In this document: positions 14,001-22,964 of the stretch, in pieces
How positions within the stretch are numbered: position 1 is the stretch's first letter
Layout of the letters: each line of letters begins with the position of its first letter
Assembly (NCBI RefSeq): GCF_025370105.1
Contig: NZ_JANQBK010000001.1
Location: 372,001 to 436,000, forward strand
Source of the DNA: Sphingomonas hylomeconis
Lineage (GTDB): Bacteria; Pseudomonadota; Alphaproteobacteria; Sphingomonadales; Sphingomonadaceae
DNA length: 64,000 nt
Direction: 5' to 3'
Made by a program: the position numbers and the translations under genes
Notes under the pieces: model-generated
Told to the model about the DNA's origin: nothing
The model's database searches: none
The model's input: only the letters and a program-made list of their open reading frames with translations

Positions 14001-16781
14001 TTATTGCCTTGCCGGGGCTTGCGCAGCGCCAAGATAGATGGCGTTGAACAGCAGTTTGAAGGCGCCCTGGGTTTGCGCGCGCAGCGCGATTTCGGGGCCG
14101 AACAGGAACACCCGGCCACGCCCGACCGGCAGGTCGAGCACGGCGGCGGCGCCGTCCAGTTTCTCCTGGTGCCACGCCCAGCCGCTGTGCAGCAGGCTGG
14201 TGCCGACGAAGCGCACCGGCGCGGTGCCGGTGGCGCCGGTCAACTTGAACACCGGGCTCGAATCGTAGAACAGATCGACCTTCGGGGTGAGGCCGTAAGC
14301 CAGCGGTTGCGCGGTATCGGCAGTCGCGGTGAGCAGGGCGCCGGGCACGTAAAATTCGGTGCGCGGCAGCGATTGCAGCTTGCCGTCGCGCATCACAGCG
14401 AGCGGATCGGTGACCGTCAGGCCGAGCCCGGCGATGAGCCCGGAGGTCGAGCTGCCCATGCCGAGGATCGCGCCGCCCTCGGCCGTGAAGGCCTTGAGCG
14501 CGGGGAGGGTGCGCTCGGCGGTGATCGCGCCGAGCCACGACCGGTATTGCGCCGGAATCGATGCCGGATCGGGTTGCTTGATCGTGAAGCGGCCGCGGAA
14601 CATGCCGCCTTCGCCGCCGGAGCCGGCGTTGGGGATCGCGCTGTCCGGCACGATCAGCACGTCGAAATCGCGGCGCAGCCGGCCCGCGTCGAGCCGCTGC
14701 GGATAGACGATCGTGTAGGGGAATTCGTAGCTGTCGAGGATCCAGCGCAACCAGCCGGTCGGGTGCAGCCCGCCATACATGTCGATCATCGCGACGCGCG
14801 GCCGCGCCAGCGCGATCCTGGCCGTGGTCGGCGCCTGTTCCATGGCCTCGGCCGACAGGCCAAGCTCGGTGACCGCGCGCGTCATGATCGCGGCGGCGCG
14901 CGCGCTGTACGGCACCCACAAGGCGCCTGCCGCGGCCGGCGCGCCGGCCACGGCGACCGGATCGCGCAGCCAGGCGAGCTTGACGCCGGCCTTGCTCAAC
15001 CGGTTGGTGAGGATGAACGCGTTGTTGGTGGCATGGCTGACCAGCCAGCCGGCCTTGCCCGTGCCGACGATCCGCCCGGGATCGACGGTGATCGCGCCGG
15101 CGACGGGCGCGGTCGGCGCGTCGAGGCGATCGAGCACGCGATCGAACGTGACGCCCATCTGGAACGCCGGCGTGTAGCCCGAGGCATCGGCGGGCGGGAT
15201 CGGCGGGCCGCCGGGATATTGGAAGTTGTTGGGGTATTTCTGCGGCTCGAACATGTCGAGCACATGCGCGCGGTACGCCTGGCCGCTGCGCACGACATAG
15301 CTGCCGGCGGGCCAGGTCTTGCCGTTGGCGGTGAACGGTGCGGTGGCGCGCTCGACCTGCACGCCGAGCTTGATCAGCGCGTTGAGGAAGCGCACCGCGG
15401 TGGGGAAGTCGTGCTGCTCGGCGGGAATGACATAGGCGCGGGCATCGCGCGCGGCCGGATCGAGCAGCACCGTGTCGTAGAACGTGCTGGCGATCGCGCT
15501 GGTGCCGGTGGTGCGCGTTGGCACCGGCTTGGCGCCGGTCGCGGCGGAGGCGGCGTGCGCCGCCGCCAGCCGATCGGGCGTGATCGTCCAACTGTCGCGC
15601 TGGCCCTTCTCGATGCCGTTGGCGCCCATCCGCCAGATGTTGAACAGCAGTTTCTCGCGATTGGCCGCGGCATAACCGAGCAACGCGCGGTTGATCGACA
15701 GGCTGTAGGCGACCGACTGCTTCATCGCCCACATTTGCGGGCGGATCGGCAGCGGCTGATCGTTCTTGGCGATCTGCCGCTCCGGCACGAACGGGATCTC
15801 GATCGGTACCGGCATGCCGATGATCTCGATCAGAATGCCGACCGCATTGTGGAAATAGGCGGAGGTGCGCAGGTTGCCGTTATACCAGGTGTCGTAATGC
15901 GCGCCCGCGCGGGTCGTGCCGCCGCCCTTGTTCTCGGCGATCAGGCGGCTCTCCAGCGTCGCGCCGAGCTCTTCCAGGCTGCTGATCACCAGCGGCTCGT
16001 AATGATAATTGAACGGATCGCGGAACGGCGGCATGAACAGTACCGTGCCGGCCGGGCCGGTCTGGTGCTGGTTGAGGATGATCTGCGGCCGCCACTCGCG
16101 ATACAGGATGCGCGTGATGTTCTGCGTCTCGGCCATCTCGGCCATGTAGAAATCGCGGTTGTTGTCGTGGCCGACATAGGGATGGTACAATTTGGGCAGG
16201 CTCTGGAAATCGGCCTCGCGCTTGGCCGGATCCTTGATCCGCATATACCAGTCGGCGACCAGTTGCTGCCCGTCGGGATTGTCCGGCGCGAACAGCGTGA
16301 TCACATTGTCGCGGATGCGCCGCGCTTCGGGATCGTCGCTGGAGACGAGATCGTAGACCTGCTGGATCAACGCGGTCTGCGCCTCGACTTCGCTGGCGTG
16401 CAGCCCGCCATCGACCCACACCACGGCCTTGCCATCTGCCGCCAGCGTACGTGCGCCGGCCTCGTCGATGCCCTCGGCGCGGCCGAGCCGTTCGGAAATG
16501 GTGCGATACTGGTCGAGCCGGGCGAGGTTCTCGGGCGAGGAGACCACGGCGACGATCTGTCGCCGGCCTTCGGTCGTGGCGCCGATATCGATCAGCCTGA
16601 TCCGGTCGCTCTGGCCCTCCAGTGTGCGCCAGTAGCGGACGAGATCGCTATAGCTCGGGACATAGCGATCTTCGCCCATCTCGTGGCCGAGCACCTGCAG
16701 CGGCGTGCTGATCGCGGCGGTTTGCGCTTGTGCGGCAAGCGGCGCCAGGCACAGCGCGGCGGCGAGGGGGAGGAGCTTCAT
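14001..16781 (-). CDS. secreted M14 family metallocarboxypeptidase
   Basis: A 926-residue exported zinc carboxypeptidase-like protein. The signal peptide is MKLLPLAAALCLAPLAAQAQ. The M14 zinc motif HxxE appears in VWVDGGLHASEVEAQ, followed by FAPDNPDGQQL and NRDFYMAEMAETQNI, which are typical of large bacterial M14 proteins. The last third (from about residue 550) is a non-peptidase region with a glutamine amidotransferase-like look (RPRVAMIDMYGG; FDVLIVPDSAIPNA). It probably trims peptides or peptide-like amides in the periplasm after TonB-dependent import. The ATG at 16781 overlaps the MFS stop (ATGA) and is the only sensible start. Confidence 0.9.
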   Translation of the reverse strand: MKLLPLAAALCLAPLAAQAQTAAISTPLQVLGHEMGEDRYVPSYSDLVRYWRTLEGQSDRIRLIDIGATTEGRRQIVAVVSSPENLARLDQYRTISERLGRAEGIDEAGARTLAADGKAVVWVDGGLHASEVEAQTALIQQVYDLVSSDDPEARRIRDNVITLFAPDNPDGQQLVADWYMRIKDPAKREADFQSLPKLYHPYVGHDNNRDFYMAEMAETQNITRILYREWRPQIILNQHQTGPAGTVLFMPPFRDPFNYHYEPLVISSLEELGATLESRLIAENKGGGTTRAGAHYDTWYNGNLRTSAYFHNAVGILIEIIGMPVPIEIPFVPERQIAKNDQPLPIRPQMWAMKQSVAYSLSINRALLGYAAANREKLLFNIWRMGANGIEKGQRDSWTITPDRLAAAHAASAATGAKPVPTRTTGTSAIASTFYDTVLLDPAARDARAYVIPAEQHDFPTAVRFLNALIKLGVQVERATAPFTANGKTWPAGSYVVRSGQAYRAHVLDMFEPQKYPNNFQYPGGPPIPPADASGYTPAFQMGVTFDRVLDRLDAPTAPVAGAITVDPGRIVGTGKAGWLVSHATNNAFILTNRLSKAGVKLAWLRDPVAVAGAPAAAGALWVPYSARAAAIMTRAVTELGLSAEAMEQAPTTARIALARPRVAMIDMYGGLHPTGWLRWILDSYEFPYTIVYPQRLDAGRLRRDFDVLIVPDSAIPNAGSGGEGGMFRGRFTIKQPDPASIPAQYRSWLGAITAERTLPALKAFTAEGGAILGMGSSTSGLIAGLGLTVTDPLAVMRDGKLQSLPRTEFYVPGALLTATADTAQPLAYGLTPKVDLFYDSSPVFKLTGATGTAPVRFVGTSLLHSGWAWHQEKLDGAAAVLDLPVGRGRVFLFGPEIALRAQTQGAFKLLFNAIYLGAAQAPARQ

Positions 16782-18097
16782 TGATCGATCGCCGTCCGGG
16801 GATCCGGCGCGCGCAGCATCAGGATCACGGTGAGGGAAACCGCCGCAGCGGCGGTGATGTAGAAGGCAGGCGCGATCACCAGACCGGTCTGCTGCACCAG
16901 CAAGGTCGCGATGAACGGCGCAAACCCGCCGAACAGCATCACCGCCATGTTGTAGCCCACCGACAGCGCGGTGTAGCGCACCCGCGTCGGCAGCAATTCG
17001 CACAGGAAGGTCGGTGCGACACCGCTGAACATGCCGGAGAAGATCGCCGCTGTCGCGGTCGTGATGATCACCGCCGGGCCGCTGCGCCAGCTCGCCATCA
17101 GCTGGAACAGCGGGATCGAGAAGAGCAGGAAGCCCGCGGCGCTGGCGATCAGGAACGGCTTGCGCCCGACCTTGTCGGAGGCCCAGCCGGTCAGCGGGAT
17201 GACCAGAACGTTGACCAGGGCGCCGATCAGGGTGCCGGCCAGCGCCCAGGACGAGCTGATACCGAGCACCTGCGTGGCGAAGCTGACCAGGAACGCGCCA
17301 TAGGTATAGCCCGCGACCGTCCAGATGATCACCAGACCGAAGATCTTGAACACCGCGGCACGGTGTATCGTCAGCGCTTCGCGCAGCGGATGTTCGGGGC
17401 GATCCTGCGCGGCGAGAAAGTTCGGCGTCTCGGGCACGCGGGCGCGCAGATAGAAGCCGAGCGGGGCGACCAGCACGCCGGCGACGAACGGGATGCGCCA
17501 GCCCCAGGTCTCGAGCGCCTCGGGCGTCATGACCAGATTGAGCAGCAGCGCCACACACACCGCCGAAACGATCGCGAGGCTGGTGCTCAACTGCTGCAAC
17601 GCGCCGAACAGGCCACGCCGGTGCGGCGGGGCATATTCGACCAGGAAGGTCGTGGCGCCGCCCCATTCGCCACCGGCGGCGAAGCCCTGCAGCAGGCGGC
17701 AGATCACCAGCAGGATCGGCGCGGCAATGCCGATCGAGGCGTAAGGCGGGATCAGCCCGGTCGCGCAGGTCGAGCCGGCCATCAGCAACATCGTGAACAC
17801 CAATGCCGACTTGCGGCCGTGTCGATCACCGAAGCTACCCAGGATCATCGAGCCGATCGGGCGCGTGATGAAGCCGACGCCGTAGGTCGCAAAGCTCGAC
17901 AGGATGATCGTCACCGGATCGGCGGCGGGGAACATCGCCTTGCCGATCTGCGCGGCGAAATAGCCGTAGATGATGAAATCGAACAATTCGAACCAGTTGC
18001 CGATCATCGCCGAGCCCATCGCACGCGCCACATCGCGGCGGCTGGGAACGGGGCGATCGGCGAGCAGGTCGGGGCTGGTGACGGCCGCGGCGCTCAC
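16778..18097 (-). CDS. MFS transporter, metabolite:H+ symporter type
   Basis: A 439-residue inner-membrane carrier with about twelve hydrophobic segments. The loop 2-3 motif GSFGDRHGRKSALVFTMLLM and the segment GLIPPYASIGIAAPILLVICRLLQGFAAGGEWGGA mark the metabolite:H+ symporter (MHS) branch, which includes proline/betaine and citrate carriers. It most likely brings the small products of periplasmic hydrolysis into the cytoplasm. The start is a GTG whose bases overlap the amidohydrolase stop (GTGA), and its own stop overlaps the M14 start. Substrate is not determinable from sequence. Confidence 0.93.
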   Translation of the reverse strand: MSAAAVTSPDLLADRPVPSRRDVARAMGSAMIGNWFELFDFIIYGYFAAQIGKAMFPAADPVTIILSSFATYGVGFITRPIGSMILGSFGDRHGRKSALVFTMLLMAGSTCATGLIPPYASIGIAAPILLVICRLLQGFAAGGEWGGATTFLVEYAPPHRRGLFGALQQLSTSLAIVSAVCVALLLNLVMTPEALETWGWRIPFVAGVLVAPLGFYLRARVPETPNFLAAQDRPEHPLREALTIHRAAVFKIFGLVIIWTVAGYTYGAFLVSFATQVLGISSSWALAGTLIGALVNVLVIPLTGWASDKVGRKPFLIASAAGFLLFSIPLFQLMASWRSGPAVIITTATAAIFSGMFSGVAPTFLCELLPTRVRYTALSVGYNMAVMLFGGFAPFIATLLVQQTGLVIAPAFYITAAAAVSLTVILMLRAPDPRTAIDQ

Positions 18098-19503
18098 TTG
18101 ACGTCTGCCGGGGGCGAGGGCTTGAGCAGGGGCGCAGGTACATGGCGGGGCATGGCGACCGTGCCACCGCGCACCATGACGATGCCGTCCTTGATCACCG
18201 TGTCGATCCTGTGCAGCGCCTCCAGATCCTGGTCCGGATTGCCATCGACGACGACCACATCGGCCAGCTTGCCGACGGTGATGCTGCCCAGCTGGTCACC
18301 CATGTCGAGCAACCTGGCGTTGGTCAGCGTGGCGGCCTGCAGTGCCTGCGGGATCGAATAACCGCCCTTCACGAACCATTTCAGCTCGGCGATATAGACG
18401 TTGGGCACCATCTTGTTGGCGTCGCCAATCGTATCGGTGCCAACCCCCATGACGATCGCGGCGGCCTTCATCTTCTTGAAGATGTCGAAATCGCCCTGCG
18501 CGGTCATCGTGAAGCGGCGCGAGGTCGAGCCATAAAAGCCGCCGTTGCGATCGAGCACGTTCTGATAGACCTGCAACGTCGGCACCGCGGCGGTGCCGCG
18601 CTTCGCCATCGCCGCGATCGTCGCATCGGTGCGGGGCAGGGGGTGTTCGATCATGTCGATCCCGGCGTCCACCGCCATGGCGGTATAGATCGTCTCGCAA
18701 TCGCAGGTGACTTTCAGGCCCAGACGGTGCGCCTCGTCGACCGCGGCTTCGATCTCGTCGGGTGCGAAATGGCTCGCGACCTTGATCACGCTGGCGCCCT
18801 GCTTGAAGGTCTGGCGCACCGCGGCGCGCCATGCCGCCGCGCCGTCGCGCTCCCAGGCGAAATCGGGGCCGTGGCTCGGCGAGACGGGCCGTTCGGTGGC
18901 GTGGCCGCCGGTGCCGGTGATGATATGGCCGGCGGTGAACACGCGCGGTGCGGCGATCGTATCGGCGGCGCTGGCCTCGGCGAGCAGATAGGGCGCGTTG
19001 GCGGCGCCGTTCAGGTCGCGCACCGAGGTGAAGCCGTTTTCGATCATCCAACGCAGGTTGCGGATGCCGCGCAACACGCCGGCGCCCTCGCTCGCCTGCT
19101 CGTCGATCGGGCTGTCGCTGTCGGGGTAGGTGATGTGGACGTGCATATCGATCAGCCCCGGCATCACCGTCTTGCCCGTGGCGTCGATCTGCTCGGCATC
19201 GGCGGCCCAGCCGGATGTCGCTTCGGGCGGCAGGACCGCAGCGATCCGGTCGCCGTCGATGACGACCGTCGCCGGGCGGACCCGCGCAGTCACCGAATCG
19301 AACAGCCGCCCACCACGCAGCACGATCTGCGGCCGGCGCGCGGCGACCGGTTTCAGCGGGATGCGGCGCGGATCGTCGGTGGTCCGGGCGTTCGGCGCGA
19401 GCACGCTGCTCCGGTCGTTGAGCGGCACCGTCTGCGCCGCTGCCGCGCTGGATAGCAAGGCGAGCGTTGTGCCGGCCAAGATGCGGTACGCTGTTACTGG
19501 CAC
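18094..19503 (-). CDS. exported amidohydrolase family protein with altered metal site
   Basis: A 469-residue TIM-barrel amidohydrolase with a signal peptide (about residues 1-24, ending AAAAQ), related to imidazolonepropionase-like and Xaa-Pro/Xaa-Arg dipeptidase enzymes. Metal ligands HVHITY (HxH), the Lys of VIKVASHF that is usually carbamylated, the IEH His and the late Asp of GVGTDTIGD are present. The strand-5 His, usually in a VxxH context, is replaced: the segment reads VTCDCET, placing Asp where His is expected. The enzyme probably works in the periplasm. It starts 9 bases after the deacetylase-like gene and its stop overlaps the MFS start. Confidence 0.9.
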   Translation of the reverse strand: MPVTAYRILAGTTLALLSSAAAAQTVPLNDRSSVLAPNARTTDDPRRIPLKPVAARRPQIVLRGGRLFDSVTARVRPATVVIDGDRIAAVLPPEATSGWAADAEQIDATGKTVMPGLIDMHVHITYPDSDSPIDEQASEGAGVLRGIRNLRWMIENGFTSVRDLNGAANAPYLLAEASAADTIAAPRVFTAGHIITGTGGHATERPVSPSHGPDFAWERDGAAAWRAAVRQTFKQGASVIKVASHFAPDEIEAAVDEAHRLGLKVTCDCETIYTAMAVDAGIDMIEHPLPRTDATIAAMAKRGTAAVPTLQVYQNVLDRNGGFYGSTSRRFTMTAQGDFDIFKKMKAAAIVMGVGTDTIGDANKMVPNVYIAELKWFVKGGYSIPQALQAATLTNARLLDMGDQLGSITVGKLADVVVVDGNPDQDLEALHRIDTVIKDGIVMVRGGTVAMPRHVPAPLLKPSPPADVK

Positions 19504-19512
19504 GCTATACTC

Positions 19513-20406
19513 CTATCGATCGGTGGCGCCGTGCGCGCGGACATAGGCCGCCACCTCGGCATGGGTGGCAAACCAGGCGCCGTGCGCCGCGGCGTGGCGG
19601 ATGAGCTCTTCGAGAATCCAGATGCGCGAGCGCGCAGCGATCACATGCGGGTGCATCGTCAACTGGAACAGGCCGCCCGCGGCGATCGCGCCGTCGAGTT
19701 CGCGGCGGAAGATGTCGAACACGTCGGCGGGCGGCGTATAGGGGCGGAGTCCGCTGCCGCGATGCATCAGCAGATAGGCGGCATCGTCGCGGATCCACTC
19801 GATCGGCACTTCGACGAGTCCGCTGGGCGCGCCATCGAGCAACAGCTCGTAGCAATCCTCGTCGGCCATCAGCGAGCTGTCATAGGACAGGCCCATCTCC
19901 TGCGCGATCGCCAGCGTCTCGGGACTGAAATCCCAGGATGGCGTGCGCAGCCCTACGGGGCGCACGCCGCTGACCTGCTCGAGCGTATCGCCGGCGCGCA
20001 ACATCAGCTCGCGCTCGGCGCCGGGCGGCAGGCCGGTATTCCATTCGTGGATCCAGCCGTGCAGGCCGATCTCATGGCCCGCGCCGACCAGCCGCCGCTG
20101 TTCGTCGGGGTGGAGCAGCGCTGATACGGCAGGCACGAAGAAGCTCGCGCGCACGTCATGCTGCGCCAGCAGCCGCTCGATCCGGGGGATACCGACGCGC
20201 GCGCCATATTGGCCCCAGCTGAGCCGGCCGATCGATTCGCCCCCGTCACGCAGCTCGTTGGTCTCGTGATCGCTGTCGAACGACAGCGCGACGGCGAAGG
20301 GCGCACCACCCGGCCACCGCGTCGGCGCCAGCCGTGCCCCGGCGCGCACGCGCTCCACCTTGGCGCGCCACTCGGCTTCGGGCCATTGCCACGGTGCGCC
20401 GCTCAT
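19513..20406 (-). CDS. polysaccharide deacetylase family (PuuE/HpPgdA-like) hydrolase
   Basis: A 297-residue NodB-homology hydrolase without a signal peptide. The metal motif SFDSDHE (two Asp) and HGWIHEW (two His) are intact, and RTPSWDFSPETL matches the PuuE allantoinase / Helicobacter PgdA branch, whose members hydrolyse cyclic or acyl amides in the cytoplasm. That branch suits the amide-hydrolysing theme of the operon better than cell-wall deacetylation does. The ATG overlaps the SDR stop (ATGA). Confidence 0.87.
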   Translation of the reverse strand: MSGAPWQWPEAEWRAKVERVRAGARLAPTRWPGGAPFAVALSFDSDHETNELRDGGESIGRLSWGQYGARVGIPRIERLLAQHDVRASFFVPAVSALLHPDEQRRLVGAGHEIGLHGWIHEWNTGLPPGAERELMLRAGDTLEQVSGVRPVGLRTPSWDFSPETLAIAQEMGLSYDSSLMADEDCYELLLDGAPSGLVEVPIEWIRDDAAYLLMHRGSGLRPYTPPADVFDIFRRELDGAIAAGGLFQLTMHPHVIAARSRIWILEELIRHAAAHGAWFATHAEVAAYVRAHGATDR

Positions 20407-21152
20407 CGCCCGCCATCCACGCTGAGGATCTCGCCGGTGATGAAATCGGCATCGTCCGAGGCAAGGAAGGACACAGCGCGCGCGATATCGTCCGGCGTGC
20501 CCAGCCGGCGCAGCGCGATCCCGCCAAGGATCGCATCTTGGCCCGCATCACCGTAGCCCTGCCATTGCTGCTGGGTCGCGGCATTGGTGATCACCAGGCC
20601 CGGGGCGACGGCGTTGACGCGAATGCCGTGCGGGCCGAATTCGTGCGCCAGCTGGCGCGTCAGCCCGAGCAGGGCATGCTTGGCGGTGGCATAGGCCTGG
20701 ATGCCGGTCATCGACGCGCGCAGCGCGGCGCCCGAAGCGATGTTGACGATCGCGCCGCGCCCGGCCCGCGTCATCCCGCCAAGCGCGGCCTGGCTCAGCG
20801 CCATCGCCGCGCCGAGATTGACCGCGATCACCGTATCCCAATCGGCATCCGACACGCGATCGAAGCGCTGATGCGACTGGCCGGCGACGCCGCCGGCATT
20901 ATTGACGAGCACGTCGATCGCGCGGCCCGCGTCGTGCTCGACCCGCGCGATCCATGCGCGTGCCGCCGGCCGGTCGACCAGATCAACTTCAGCGACATGG
21001 CAGCCGAGTGCCGCTGCCTCGGCAAGGCCGGCGGGATCGCAGTCACAGCCGTGGACGTTGGCCCCCGCGGAGAGGAAGCGGCGCGCGATCGCCAGGCCGA
21101 ACGCGCTGCCGATCCCGCTGATCGCGACGAGGCGCCGGTCGACCTTAGGCAT
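20403..21152 (-). CDS. SDR family NAD(P)-dependent oxidoreductase
   Basis: Short-chain dehydrogenase of 249 residues. The nucleotide-binding loop is SGIGSAFG (a TGxxxAxG variant), followed by DVLVNNAGG, the catalytic Ser in IVNIASGAA and the YATAK catalytic pair. It ends with GEILSVDGG, the usual C-terminus of the classical family. The likely reaction is oxidation or reduction of a hydroxy/keto group on the cluster substrate. The ATG at 21152 overlaps the previous gene by 8 bases and gives the usual short N-terminus (MPKVDRRLVAISG). Confidence 0.92.
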   Translation of the reverse strand: MPKVDRRLVAISGIGSAFGLAIARRFLSAGANVHGCDCDPAGLAEAAALGCHVAEVDLVDRPAARAWIARVEHDAGRAIDVLVNNAGGVAGQSHQRFDRVSDADWDTVIAVNLGAAMALSQAALGGMTRAGRGAIVNIASGAALRASMTGIQAYATAKHALLGLTRQLAHEFGPHGIRVNAVAPGLVITNAATQQQWQGYGDAGQDAILGGIALRRLGTPDDIARAVSFLASDDADFITGEILSVDGGR

Positions 21153-22161
21153 CGACCGGCTCGAATAGGCCCTGCAGGTTGCGATCGTCCTGCGGCATGC
21201 CGGCCTCGATCGCATGGATCAGCGCCACCAGGCGCTGCAGCGTCGGACAGGCGATACCGTGCGCGGCGGCGCGATCGAGCACGGGGCCGTAATGGGCGTC
21301 GACCTCGGTCGGGCGGTGATGGATCGCGAGATCGCGCCACACGCCCGAATGCGTCTTGAGGCTGCCGCGATTGAAATCGGCCATCGCGGCGATGCTGGCG
21401 CGCGCCGCCCGGTCGCTGCCCGTGGCGCCGACGGCGGCGGGGTCGAAGCCGTTGAACGCGCGCGGTACGACGCCCTCGGCCGCGGCGACGGCATTGATCT
21501 CCGACGTCAAGGCGCGCCACAGCGGCAAGAGTTCGGGGCGATCGAGGCAGGCCGCGATGCCCGCCTCGCCGGCCGCCTGGGCATAGAGCAATGCCGCATA
21601 GGCGAGCTTGCCCCACAAAAAGGACCAGATGTCGGTTGTCGCCGCGGCTGAGGGATCGAAGCGCCGGAGCAGCGCGGCCAACTGCTCGGCTCGTGCCGTC
21701 GCAATCCCGTCCAATTCCCCGACGCGCACGGCACCGTGATTGCCGAACGCGATATGCCCCGGGGCGACGATGTCCGCGCCGAAATTGACGAAGCCACCGA
21801 TCGTGCGCTCATGGCCGATCCGCGCGGCGATCGCATATTCGGTCAGCCCGTTCTGCAGCGCGGCAACATAGCCGTCCGGCGCGAGATGCGGTGCAAGCGC
21901 ATCGATCGCCGCGGCGCTATGCTGCGCCTTTACGCACAGCAACGCGCATGGCCAGATGCCGGAGAGTTCCGCTGGCACACGCGCGTCAACCGGTTGACGG
22001 AAGGTCGCGCCGTCGCCTTCGACGATCAGGCCAGCGCGCATGGCCCGAACGTGCGCGTGATCGACATCGACGAAGCACACCGTAATGCCGTGTCTGATCA
22101 GCGAGGCGCCGATTGAGGCACCGATCGCGCCGCTGCCCCAGATCAACACGCCATCGTTCAT
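21145..22161 (-). CDS. ketopantoate reductase family (ApbA/PanE) protein
   Basis: A 338-residue 2-dehydropantoate 2-reductase homologue. The Rossmann loop is IWGSGAIGASIGASL, with LCVKAQHS (catalytic-lobe Lys region), AALQNGL (Asn of the family QNG motif) and WGKLAYAALL (second conserved Lys). True PanE is usually unlinked to hydrolase clusters, so this copy probably reduces a different 2-oxo acid. It overlaps IclR upstream (ATGA) and SDR downstream. Confidence 0.87.
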   Translation of the reverse strand: MNDGVLIWGSGAIGASIGASLIRHGITVCFVDVDHAHVRAMRAGLIVEGDGATFRQPVDARVPAELSGIWPCALLCVKAQHSAAAIDALAPHLAPDGYVAALQNGLTEYAIAARIGHERTIGGFVNFGADIVAPGHIAFGNHGAVRVGELDGIATARAEQLAALLRRFDPSAAATTDIWSFLWGKLAYAALLYAQAAGEAGIAACLDRPELLPLWRALTSEINAVAAAEGVVPRAFNGFDPAAVGATGSDRAARASIAAMADFNRGSLKTHSGVWRDLAIHHRPTEVDAHYGPVLDRAAAHGIACPTLQRLVALIHAIEAGMPQDDRNLQGLFEPVDA

Positions 22162-22916
22162 GCGGCGCGATCCGGGCGCATCGCGGCGCCGATTTCCTGT
22201 GCCGATTCGTGCAACGCCGCGACGATCGCATCGCGATTGCCCTCGAAGCGCGCCGTCACGCAACCGACGTTGAGCGCGGCCAGCGGCTGCCCCGGTTCGA
22301 GCGGGATGCGCACGGCCACTCCGGTGCCGCCGAGTACCAGTTCGTCGACGACGATCGCCACGCCGTCGTTGCGCGCGATGTCGATCCGGTTGCGGATTGC
22401 GTCGAGATCGGTGATGGTCGCTTCAGTCAGCGCCTTGCGCGGCACGGCGGCGAGCGCCTTGGTGATCGCCTCGTCGCCCTGCGCGGCCAGCAGGATCCGG
22501 CCAATCGCGGTGCAGTAGGCCGGCTCTTGGCGCGGCAGCGCGATATCGAAGCGCACATCGCGGTCCGCCGCTTCCTTGGCAATCAGTCGGACCATGCCGG
22601 GCGCTCCCGGCATGCCGAGGATCACCGTCTCGCCGAGCCGATCGGAAAGCGCGCGCATGACCGTGGGACCGACGCGCAACAGCCGACCGTGACGGGCGAA
22701 ACCATCGCGCCGGACCACGTCGTTCAAGCGATAGACATCGTCGGCTTCGCGCACGAGGTAGCCGCGGCCGTGCAGCGTCCGCAGCAAGCCCAGCGTGCTG
22801 CTCTTCGGCAGCCCGAGCCCCTTCGACACCTCGGTCAGGGTGAGCCCGTCACACCGCGTCGAGAACAGCTCGAGCATGTCGAGCACGCGCGAGGCCGACT
22901 TGATATCCGTGGTCAT
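22158..22916 (-). CDS. IclR family transcriptional regulator
   Basis: A 252-residue regulator with the N-terminal winged HTH (SASRVLDMLELF... LTEVSKGLGLPKSSTLGLLRTL) and a C-terminal GAF-like effector domain (AYCTAIGRILLA is the hallmark loop). IclR proteins usually control neighbouring catabolic genes in response to an aromatic or organic acid. It is the first gene of the minus-strand cluster and diverges from an M20 peptidase gene across 48 bases with two overlapping dyads, so it likely controls both directions. Its stop overlaps the ketopantoate-reductase-like start. Confidence 0.94.
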   Translation of the reverse strand: MTTDIKSASRVLDMLELFSTRCDGLTLTEVSKGLGLPKSSTLGLLRTLHGRGYLVREADDVYRLNDVVRRDGFARHGRLLRVGPTVMRALSDRLGETVILGMPGAPGMVRLIAKEAADRDVRFDIALPRQEPAYCTAIGRILLAAQGDEAITKALAAVPRKALTEATITDLDAIRNRIDIARNDGVAIVVDELVLGGTGVAVRIPLEPGQPLAALNVGCVTARFEGNRDAIVAALHESAQEIGAAMRPDRAA

Positions 22917-22946
22917 ATATGAGAACCCGAGTTCATATCCCTGAAC
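22917..22946. promoter_or_regulatory. candidate IclR operator between divergent genes
   Basis: The 48-base gap between the IclR gene and the M20 peptidase gene holds two interlocked inverted repeats. ATATGA (22917-22922) pairs with TCATAT (22933-22938), and GTTCA (22931-22935) pairs with TGAAC (22942-22946). The second has the roughly 16-base span of known IclR-family sites. The position would allow one bound regulator to cover both promoters. Binding itself is inferred. Confidence 0.4.
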
Positions 22947-22964
22947 CTATGGACAGGAAAATCT

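Noticed and set aside
13047..16784. A 1245-codon open frame on the plus strand opposite the M14 peptidase and nitrilase genes
   Set aside because: It is a GC-rich antisense shadow. Its product is Arg/Ala/His-rich with no family motif, while the minus-strand genes under it have signal peptides and catalytic residues.
16782..17666. Upstream extension of the M14 peptidase frame
   Set aside because: The extension lies inside the MFS transporter gene in another frame, and a signal peptide begins at the 16781 ATG.
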